A model generated the notes under the pieces. That model saw nothing but the letters and a program-made list of their open reading frames with translations. It was not told where the DNA came from and ran no database searches. 64,000 bases of DNA from Lewinellaceae bacterium (lineage in GTDB: Bacteria > Bacteroidota > Bacteroidia > Chitinophagales > Saprospiraceae): NCBI GenBank assembly GCA_020636135.1, contig JACJYK010000002.1, positions 62,001 through 126,000 of the forward strand, written 5' to 3'. Shown here in pieces: positions 45,060 through 51,470 of this stretch. A program made the translations under genes and the position numbers. Each line of letters begins with the position of its first letter. Position 1 is the stretch's first letter.

Positions 45060-45934
45060 TAGTTGATGGCCATGTGCTCAGTGGGTTAAAACCCGCCGCT
45101 ATGGAATGGACCAAGCCTACGGCTTTGTGATTTGAAAACGTGCCGTGCCTCCGGCACTCGGATTTTGTTTGACGTTTATGCAACGGGTTAAAACCCGCCG
45201 CTACAGAATGGACCAAGCCTACGGCTTTGTGCTTACAGCATCCAATTTGGGGAATTCGATCAGGTATGGATAGGGTTACCAGAGCATCAGGTTAAACCCA
45301 CCGCTACAGAATGGATCAATCCGACGGCTTTGTACTTACAGCATCCAATTTGGGAAATTCGATCAGGTATGGATAGGGTTACCAGAGCCATCAGCTCGGT
45401 ACATGGTGTTGCGGTGGATTTTAATCCACTTGATGATGCCCATAAAAACATAGCGTGCCGTAGGTACGCCCCATAAAAGATAAGATTTCAAAATGTGCCG
45501 TACCTCCGGCACTCGGATTTTGTTTGACGTTTATGCAACAGGTTAAAACCCACCGCTACAGGATGGACCAATCCGACGGCTTTGTGCTTACAGCATCCAA
45601 TTTGGGCAATTCGATCAGGTATGGATAGGGTTACCAGAGCATCAGGTTAAAACCCGCTGCTGCAGAGGGACCAAGCCTACGGCTTTGTGATTTCAAAATG
45701 TTCCGTACCTCCGGCACTCGGATTTTGTTTGACGTTTATGCAATGGGTTAAAACCCACCGCTACAGAATGGATCAAGCCTACGGTTTTGTGCTTATAGCA
45801 TCCAATTTGGGAAATTCGATCAGGTATGGAATGGGCTACCAGAGCCATCGGCTCGGGACATGGCGTTGCGATGGATTTTAATCCAACTGATGATGCCCAT
45901 AGAAGCATAGCGTGCCGTAGGTACGCCCCATAAA
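45060..45934. repeat. Composite block of four interleaved hairpin repeats
   Basis: The ~0.99 kb between 44997 and 45989 has no real gene. Nearly all of it is built from four elements. R1 (~45 bp, GGGTTAAAACCC ... AAGCCTACGGCTT) starts at about 45083, 45185, 45290, 45541, 45644 and 45745. R2 (GTGCCGTGCCTCCGGCAC plus a tail ending ATGCAA) starts at about 45140, 45495 and 45700. R3 (CAGCATCCAATTTGGG ... AGGTATGGATAGGGTTACC) starts at about 45232, 45336, 45588 and 45792. R4 (GGATTTTAATCC plus GCGTGCCGTAGGTACGC) starts at about 45395 and 45852. Order: R1 R2 R1 R3 R1 R3 R4 R2 R1 R3 R1 R2 R1 R3 R4. Each carries short inverted repeats. No terminal transposase or target duplication is visible. Confidence 0.85.
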
Positions 45935-45989
45935 ATGGCCTACAAACACCACGACCCTCCGTGTCTCTCCGGTGACGTTCCGTGTACCC

Positions 45990-46346
45990 CTAGTTATTTC
46001 CCCGTGGCCGGACCACCCAAAGACCAATCATGGCCAGTAGCAAGCCCAGAAATTCCCGTACCAGCTCGATGTGGGGTTTGGTGGTATGCATTTCATCCAC
46101 GATGGAAGGCATGCCCATCTGGATCCAGTGAATAAAATCCTTGAATAAAGTACCCATCCAGATCAGACAGACGATCATCCCGGCGTAAATCGCCCAGCGT
46201 GGTACCCGGTTGAAATAGGCGCCTAGTGCTGCCAGGCTGACGTACCCGTAAATGGCGATCCACCGTAGCGCATCCGGGTCGTTGTACTGTACGGCGGTAA
46301 ATAAGATAAAAACAATGAAGACAATAATGGCAATGGTCTTTTTCAT
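45990..46346 (-). CDS. Small membrane protein, transmembrane family 220
   Basis: A 118-residue membrane protein that resembles the TMEM220 family: a first helix (KTIAIIVFIVFILFTAVQYND), a conserved PDALRWIAIYG after it, two further helices and a final one (FLGLLLAMIGLWVV). The ATG at 46346 fits the family start; the longer frame to 46442 adds a segment with no match to the rest. Function unknown in bacteria. It is divergent from the glutathione peroxidase gene. Confidence 0.8.
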   Translation of the reverse strand: MKKTIAIIVFIVFILFTAVQYNDPDALRWIAIYGYVSLAALGAYFNRVPRWAIYAGMIVCLIWMGTLFKDFIHWIQMGMPSIVDEMHTTKPHIELVREFLGLLLAMIGLWVVRPRGNN

Positions 46347-46448
46347 AGCATGGAAGATACAAAGCCGGGAGCATTCTTTACCAAAGAATAACCCACATGC
46401 CCAACCATTTACCACACCAGCTGTTATAGCTTGCAAAATCAAATTTAA

Positions 46449-46979
46449 ATGGCTGGCTCAATTCTTATTCTAATGGCTAGTATGTTTACGGTACATCCAA
46501 ACGATGATTTTTTCCATAGTCTGAAAATGCAAAGCATAGACGGCCGGATCATCGATTTTTCACAGTACAAAGGGAAGAAAGTCCTGATCGTCAATACGGC
46601 CTCCGAATGCGGATTCACACCACAATACGCTCAGTTGGAAGAGCTTCATAAGCAATACGGCGATCAGGTCGTTGTCCTTGGCTTTCCCTGCAACGATTTT
46701 GGTGGTCAGGAACCGGGTAGCGAAGCTGAAATTGCTACCTTCTGTACGAAAAATTATGGGGTTACCTTTCAGATGTTTGCCAAAATTACCGTGAAGGGAC
46801 CCAATAAACCTCCATTGTACGACTGGCTGGAATCGAAAGACAAAAATGGATGGAATGACCAGATCCCTTCCTGGAACTTCTGTAAATACCTGATTGATGA
46901 AGACGGTAACCTGGTAAAATTCTGGCCGTCCATGGTCGATCCGATGAGTGATGAGTTAATCTCGGCCATTAAGTCATAG
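46449..46979 (+). CDS. Glutathione peroxidase-family protein
   Basis: A 176-residue thiol peroxidase of the glutathione peroxidase family. The catalytic cysteine C54 is in VNTASECGFTPQY. The partner Gln is in FPCNDFGGQEPGS and the Trp/Asn in PSWNFCKYLI, completing the catalytic tetrad. Like most bacterial members it has Cys instead of selenocysteine and probably uses thioredoxin. The N-terminal ~16 residues are hydrophobic (GSILILMASMFTVHP) and may be a signal peptide. It is read in the same direction as, and ~80 bp before, the redoxin gene; a heptamer repeat lies between them. Confidence 0.9.
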   Translation: MAGSILILMASMFTVHPNDDFFHSLKMQSIDGRIIDFSQYKGKKVLIVNTASECGFTPQYAQLEELHKQYGDQVVVLGFPCNDFGGQEPGSEAEIATFCTKNYGVTFQMFAKITVKGPNKPPLYDWLESKDKNGWNDQIPSWNFCKYLIDEDGNLVKFWPSMVDPMSDELISAIKS

Positions 46980-47006
46980 GTATTCCGTAGATAGTAGAAG
47001 GTACTC

Positions 47007-47027
47007 AGAAATCTAAAATCAGAAATC
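47007..47027. repeat. 7-bp repeat (AGAAATC/TAAAATC/AGAAATC)
   Basis: AGAAATC, TAAAATC and AGAAATC follow without gap at 47007-47027, 28 bp after the peroxidase stop and 30 bp before the redoxin start. Confidence 0.7.
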
Positions 47028-47057
47028 AAGTAATCTTAAATAAAAAACCCCTTTCCT

Positions 47058-47615
47058 GTGGCTCGCACCGAATCCAATATGCTCCCGCTTGGTACTCCGG
47101 CACCCGACTTTCATTTACCGGATACCGTTACCGGAAAGGTTATCTCTCTAAATGATGTGGCAACCGGGTATGCTACCGTAGTAATGTTTATTTGTAATCA
47201 CTGCCCGTACGTCCTGCATGTCAATGCGGAGATCGTTCGATTGGCCAATGAATACCGGCAAAAAGAAGTTGGTTTTGTGGCGATCAGTTCGAATGATGTG
47301 GATAATTACCCGGATGATGCACCGGATAAGATGAAGGCCCATGCCGAAGAACTCCACTATCCGTTTCCGTATTTGTATGATGAAACACAGGAAGTAGCTA
47401 AAGCCTATGATGCTGCCTGCACGCCGGACTTTTATGTCTTTAACCGCGATCGGCAATTGGTCTACCGTGGCCGGCTGGATGCAAGCCGACCCAAAACCGA
47501 TGTTCCGGTAACCGGTGAAGACCTACGGGCTGCCCTGGATGCCGTCTTGGCCGGCAAGCCGGTAGCCGATATTCAGTATCCGAGCATGGGGTGCAACATC
47601 AAGTGGAAGTCCTGA
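47058..47615 (+). CDS. Redoxin-domain thioredoxin-fold protein (CNHCPY type)
   Basis: A 185-residue thioredoxin-fold protein of the AhpC/TSA-like redoxin group that carries the signature ICNHCPYV, with the Cys pair in the CxxC position. SSNDVDNYPDD and TPDFYVFNRDRQLVYRGRLD complete the fold. GTG at 47058 is taken as the start, giving MARTESNMLPLGTPAPDF, which fits family members as I recall them; an ATG at 47079 is the alternative. It is probably cytoplasmic and acts in thiol redox or peroxide defence, as its neighbour does. Confidence 0.86.
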   Translation: MARTESNMLPLGTPAPDFHLPDTVTGKVISLNDVATGYATVVMFICNHCPYVLHVNAEIVRLANEYRQKEVGFVAISSNDVDNYPDDAPDKMKAHAEELHYPFPYLYDETQEVAKAYDAACTPDFYVFNRDRQLVYRGRLDASRPKTDVPVTGEDLRAALDAVLAGKPVADIQYPSMGCNIKWKS

Positions 47616-47633
47616 TTTCTGTTCCGGTATTAC

Positions 47634-49577
47634 TCAACTTGCCGTGCGTACTTTTTTCAAATGGAATGATATTTTGGTTCCCTCCCGGATTTGTTCTGAC
47701 ATAGATCCTTCCAGTTGATGGGTTAGCAGATTAATCAACTGTGTCCCGAAACCAGTGCCTTCCGGTTGACCCTCATGTTGTTTTCCCACCCCGTCATCTT
47801 CTATTGATAAGTTGAGATTACGGTCACCTTCAGCCTGAAGGCTCAATCTGATCTTTCCGCCGTTACGGTCCCGGAATGCGTATTTCAGGGCATTGGTTAG
47901 CACTTCATTGACGATCAGTCCGATCGGGATTGCGGTGTCGATATCGAGCTCTAAAGGATCCATTTTGCAATCCACTTTTACCTTTTCTCCGGCATCGTAA
48001 GTGTCGAGCAGATGATTACTCAGGTTGGTAAAATAATCCTTCATCTCGATGGCGACCTGATTTTGTCCCTGGAATAACTTTTGATGCAAAATACCCATCG
48101 AACGCACGCGACTTTGGCTTTCCTTCATCGCAAATTGAGCGACCTGATCGTCGGTTTGACGGGCCTGGAGTTCCAAAAGACTGGAAATGATCTCCAGGTT
48201 GTTTTTTACCCGGTGATGGATCTCTTTGAGCAGGAGCTCGTTCTGAGCATTGCGCTGATCCAGCTTTTGGTTGGTATGGGTGAGATCCAGGTTGAGGGTC
48301 AACAGTTGCCGATTCTTTTTCCGGTTGTTTCGGTAGGCGATAAAGCCCACCAGAAGTAATCCTAATAAAGAGACCACTACACCGTAACTGAGGTATTGCA
48401 CTTTGGACTGTTGTTCGATCCTGGCCTGCTGGGTATGGATGGTTTCCTCTTTCTGCTCGGTGTCGTACTTGATGCGAAGCTCTTTTTTTACGGCCGCCAG
48501 CTCTTCGGTGAGCCGGTCTTTTTGGGTGGCCTGGCCCTGCTGTAGGTAATGGAATGCCGAATCTGGTTGGTTTGTTTTTTCATAGCATTCGGCGAGCCAA
48601 AACTGGTTGTCTTCGATGAGTTTCCATTCTTCGATGTTCTTGCTCTGATGGTGATGCAAACAATCTTTGATGTAAGGAATGGCATCGGCATATTTCCCTT
48701 GGAGACGGAGTACATTGCCGATGTATCCCTTCCACCCGTCTGCATCGGATTCGTCAGGCAGGAGGTTTTTCATAACCCGGTAGGAATAAGTGAAATCTTC
48801 CAACGCTTTGTCGTATTCCTTCAGTGCCACGTAAACTTCGCCGCGCCATACCCGCACATTGGCCATGTGGATATTTTCTCCTTCACCATATTTCCGGGAG
48901 ATGATATCCACTACCTGTTGGGCTTTCTCCAGCGCCAATTCCGGTTTGCCTACTTCAGGGTAGGTTTTGATCAGGCCTAACAGCGGTTCGATCAGTTCAT
49001 CTTCATCCTTATAATTGGCTTCAAACAATTCCATGGACTTTTCACCGTACACCAGGGCCTGGTTGTAATCCTGGGTCTCACGAAATAAAAAATTTAAACT
49101 GGCATAGGCGCTTCCCAGATTAAGTGGTTGATTAAGGGATTCATAAATCCGGACGACATTAAAGAGGTACTGTTCTGCTTCCGGATATCTTCCCATGCTT
49201 ACCAGATCTTTTCCGACCCGGTCCTCCGCTTTGGCTATGGAAGATTGGTCATCGGTCATTCTTAGATATTCCAATGTTTTCAGGTCGTGGTAATAGACGG
49301 AATCGGGATTGTTGGAGGTCACACTGTAATAGTGCCAATCGGCAATGATGTTATGCGCCTGGGCGATTTTCTCCGGATTTCCGTCATACAGGGCTCGAGC
49401 CAGGGCAAAGTAAGCCTTTTGATAGGTTTGTTCGTAGGTGTGCGTGCTGCTGAGGTTTGAAACTTCCTTCTTCAAGATCGCAAACAGGCTATCCAGGGCG
49501 TTTACCGGGGTAGGATCCGGTTGGGCAGCCAGATTAATATTGATCAACATGAAAAGGAATACCTGCCATTGCTTCAT
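47634..49577 (-). CDS. TPR-containing sensor histidine kinase (HisKA_2 type)
   Basis: A 647-residue membrane kinase. A signal peptide or first helix (residues ~4-18) is followed by a periplasmic domain of tetratricopeptide-like repeats (~20-370, e.g. YAKALEDF-type helices and GNVLRLQGKYADAIPYI). Then come a coiled coil, one membrane helix (~395-415), and a cytoplasmic HisKA_2 domain with KEIHHRVKNNLEIISSLLEL, in which the phosphorylated His lies in the HHRVKNN motif. The ATPase domain shows NEVLTNALKYAF and DDGVGK. Its ATG abuts the stop of the LytTR regulator gene on the same strand, so the pair is one operon. The signal is unknown. Confidence 0.9.
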   Translation of the reverse strand: MKQWQVFLFMLININLAAQPDPTPVNALDSLFAILKKEVSNLSSTHTYEQTYQKAYFALARALYDGNPEKIAQAHNIIADWHYYSVTSNNPDSVYYHDLKTLEYLRMTDDQSSIAKAEDRVGKDLVSMGRYPEAEQYLFNVVRIYESLNQPLNLGSAYASLNFLFRETQDYNQALVYGEKSMELFEANYKDEDELIEPLLGLIKTYPEVGKPELALEKAQQVVDIISRKYGEGENIHMANVRVWRGEVYVALKEYDKALEDFTYSYRVMKNLLPDESDADGWKGYIGNVLRLQGKYADAIPYIKDCLHHHQSKNIEEWKLIEDNQFWLAECYEKTNQPDSAFHYLQQGQATQKDRLTEELAAVKKELRIKYDTEQKEETIHTQQARIEQQSKVQYLSYGVVVSLLGLLLVGFIAYRNNRKKNRQLLTLNLDLTHTNQKLDQRNAQNELLLKEIHHRVKNNLEIISSLLELQARQTDDQVAQFAMKESQSRVRSMGILHQKLFQGQNQVAIEMKDYFTNLSNHLLDTYDAGEKVKVDCKMDPLELDIDTAIPIGLIVNEVLTNALKYAFRDRNGGKIRLSLQAEGDRNLNLSIEDDGVGKQHEGQPEGTGFGTQLINLLTHQLEGSMSEQIREGTKISFHLKKVRTAS

Positions 49578-50312
49578 TCAGACGGATTTGATGCGCTGTA
49601 AAAACGGTTTGAGAAAAGCCTGGCTGATGGTCAGGGAATGACTTCCGAGACGAACCACCTGATTGTCTATTTCATCCACGTGTTTTAGATTCACGATGTA
49701 GGAGCGGTGAATGCGCTGGAACAAATCCGGCGGAAGTTCTCCTTCCAGACTTTTCATGGGCATGGATAACAGGTATTCTTTGGATTCGGTGATAATACGG
49801 CAGTAATTGCGTTCAGCTTTGATGTACAGCACATGATCAAACAGAATACGTACTCTCTTTTCACCATCGTAAACGAAAAACCGATCGGAAAGAGGTTGAT
49901 TGGAGGAAGGAATATCATCAAAATGGGATGATTCGGATTGGGATTCACCGGAAAGCAAATTTAAGGTCAGCTCCAATGCACGTTTCAAATCCTGCTTGCC
50001 GAAGGGTTTGGCCAAAAAAGCGTAGGGCCTGGCCTTTTTAGCTTCTTCAAACGTTGCATCATCGGTATTAGCTGTTAAAAAAACGACAGGAATCTGGTGT
50101 TGCTCATTCAGGATTACACCTAATGCAATGCCATCCATCGCTCCTTTGAGCCTGATGTCCAGCAGGGCAATGTCCGGTACATTATCCTTGACGTGCAGCA
50201 ACGCTTCCTCTGCCCGTGGGATAACACCGGTCACCTCATAACCGAGCTCTGTCAGGTAGATGGAGATCTTTGCTCCAATGATCATTTCATCCTCAACAAC
50301 CAGTATCTTCAT
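49578..50312 (-). CDS. LytTR-family response regulator
   Basis: A 244-residue regulator. The receiver domain begins MKILVVEDEMIIG, with the phospho-acceptor Asp in IALLDIRLKGAMDGI and the lysine in FLAKPFGKQDL. The C-terminal LytTR DNA-binding domain has HVLYIKAERNYCRI, RIHRSYIVNLKHV and SLTISQAFLKP. The ATG at 50312 gives the canonical start; the frame extends eight residues further without support. It lies directly upstream of its cognate kinase gene. The repeats at 50391-50421 and 51356-51407 carry a GTTGAC/GTTGATC-type core on the minus strand with 21-bp spacing, as LytTR proteins prefer, so it may control both neighbouring genes and itself. Confidence 0.92.
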   Translation of the reverse strand: MKILVVEDEMIIGAKISIYLTELGYEVTGVIPRAEEALLHVKDNVPDIALLDIRLKGAMDGIALGVILNEQHQIPVVFLTANTDDATFEEAKKARPYAFLAKPFGKQDLKRALELTLNLLSGESQSESSHFDDIPSSNQPLSDRFFVYDGEKRVRILFDHVLYIKAERNYCRIITESKEYLLSMPMKSLEGELPPDLFQRIHRSYIVNLKHVDEIDNQVVRLGSHSLTISQAFLKPFLQRIKSV

Positions 50313-50390
50313 AGGACCTCTTCCGCTGCTATTCAATTCCTGCCTTCGTACAAACTAGTTCTCGCCAAAATAAGTTTTTGGAATTAAATC

Positions 50391-50421
50391 CTTCGGTCAA
50401 TTGATAACATTCTTCGGTCAA
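50391..50421. promoter_or_regulatory. LytTR-like box pair (CTTCGGTCAA, 21-bp period)
   Basis: CTTCGGTCAA occurs at 50391-50400 and again at 50412-50421, exactly 21 bp apart. It lies in the divergent region between the LytTR regulator and the SnoaL-like lipoprotein genes. The core TTCGGTCAA recurs in the triplet at 51356-51407. A -7-like TTATTTTG lies at 50471-50478, 18 bp before the lipoprotein ATG. Confidence 0.65.
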
Positions 50422-50496
50422 AAGAAGTTGCTGCCCGGACATTCGATCCATACCTCCTTATTCAGGCTTCTTATTTTGAAATACATTTTTTTATCA

Positions 50497-51009
50497 ATGA
50501 AGCCAATAATAGCCGGTTTGTGCGCACTCATGCTGATCGCATTTTCCTGTCAGAATGCAGATCATGAAGCACTCAAGGCATTTGAGGACGCGCAGCATCA
50601 GCTGGATGCCAATCTGCAGATGTATGAGCGTGTGTGGGACGATATCGTCAATAAAAGACAAATCGATCAGATTAATGAGGAGCATTTTGACAAACAGGTC
50701 ATCCTGGTCACCAGTCCGGAGAATATAGAAGGTGTGGATGGGTTTAAAGCGTATTATAACAACTATCTAACCGGATTTTCAGATGTCACCTTCACCATTC
50801 TGGACGCTTTCGGGCAGGGTGATAAAATCGTCAAACATTGGAGATTTCAGGGAAAGCATACCGGAGAATTCTTTGGTATCCCACCAACCGGGAAGAAGGT
50901 CGATATTGAGGGTGTTACGCTTGTGAAAATGAAAAATGGTAAGATCGCTCAGGAGCAGGACTTCCTGGACAATCTGGTCTTTTACCAACAACTCGGTCTG
51001 TCCGAGTAA
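50497..51009 (+). CDS. SnoaL-like (ester cyclase/NTF2-fold) lipoprotein
   Basis: A 170-residue lipoprotein. The signal peptide (KPIIAGLCALMLIAFSC) ends in a lipobox with the lipidated Cys. The mature part has the SnoaL/ester-cyclase pattern: a first helix set, VDGFKAYYNNYLTGFSDVTFTILDAFG, DKIVKHWRFQGKHTGEFFGIPPTGK and KNGKIAQEQDFLDNLVFYQQLGL. These proteins bind small hydrophobic molecules; the ligand is unknown. The ATG at 50497 is used because it starts the signal; the frame is open upstream from a TTG at 50401. It is divergent from the LytTR operon and preceded by the two 21-bp spaced boxes. Confidence 0.85.
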   Translation: MKPIIAGLCALMLIAFSCQNADHEALKAFEDAQHQLDANLQMYERVWDDIVNKRQIDQINEEHFDKQVILVTSPENIEGVDGFKAYYNNYLTGFSDVTFTILDAFGQGDKIVKHWRFQGKHTGEFFGIPPTGKKVDIEGVTLVKMKNGKIAQEQDFLDNLVFYQQLGLSE

Positions 51010-51216
51010 TGGTTGGATTTGGAAAATATCATTTGGCAGGCGAGTGATGCAAACTGAAAGAGAGGCATTCTACTAGGCAGCAATATTGTAAGGTTGCCGC
51101 ATAACCCCAAAAAAACCAAATAGCCTGGATAACAGTAATTACGTGTTGCTCGCCTTTTTTCTATTGACAGCACCGATCATTAGGTTCATGCCTCCCGGAA
51201 AACTGTGGAACTACTG

Positions 51217-51331
51217 CCATCCAGTGCAGCCTTCGGACCAGTTTTTTGAACTCAATTCACGCCGTTTCTTTCCCGGATTATATCTGGTAACCCTGCAAAA
51301 TGACCAGGGTCGGACACCGAATAGCGAATAG
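51217..51331 (+). pseudogene. Fragment of a T9SS sorting-domain coding sequence
   Basis: The frame at 51143-51331 ends with VQPSDQFFELNSRRFFPGLYLVTLQNDQGR. This closely parallels VQPSDTNFELNAHQFFPGMYFVTLQNDRGR at the end of the large cargo gene downstream, and the similarity is also clear in the DNA. There is no signal peptide or mature domain in front, and the end runs into two GAATAGC heptamers. It is probably a remnant of a duplicated or deleted cargo gene whose body has been lost. Confidence 0.75.
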
Positions 51332-51332
51332 C
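51319..51332. repeat. 7-bp repeat (GAATAGC x2) at the end of a pseudogene
   Basis: GAATAGC at 51319-51325 and 51326-51332 holds the stop codon of the T9SS-domain remnant. It is the reverse complement of the GCTATTC word of the arrays near 59.7-60.0 kb. Confidence 0.55.
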
Positions 51333-51355
51333 ATTATTTGGTGTGGCACAGCTCA

Positions 51356-51407
51356 TTCGATCAACCAATTAATTCGTTCGGTCAACAAAAATCTTAACCG
51401 GATCAAC
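51356..51407. promoter_or_regulatory. Three LytTR-like boxes with exact 21-bp period
   Basis: TTCGATCAAC (51356-51365), TTCGGTCAAC (51377-51386) and CCGGATCAAC (51398-51407) start exactly 21 bp apart. The shared core, G[A/G]TCAAC, reads GTTGA[T/C]C on the minus strand, in agreement with the LytTR pattern GTTN[A/G][T/C]. They lie just upstream of the -7-like element of the T9SS cargo gene, an activator position. Confidence 0.68.
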
Positions 51408-51434
51408 CGCCTAATTTTCATCGGTGCCCCGGAG

Positions 51435-51442
51435 TATTTTTG
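51435..51442 (+). promoter_or_regulatory. Candidate -7 element of the T9SS cargo gene
   Basis: TATTTTTG matches TAnnTTTG exactly and lies 28 bp before the ATG at 51471. No clear -33 TTTG is present; the third LytTR-like box ends 27 bp upstream. Confidence 0.5.
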
Positions 51443-51470
51443 AAATTGATTATAAAATCAATTGAGGTCT

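Noticed and set aside
45028..45908. Several 60-75 codon frames inside the repeat block
   Set aside because: They are made of the R1-R4 repeats read in different frames, with near-identical translated pieces. No start signals or conserved protein features.
45060..45934. CRISPR array in the repeat block
   Set aside because: Repeats are of four kinds with different lengths and no uniform unique spacers; no cas gene is near.
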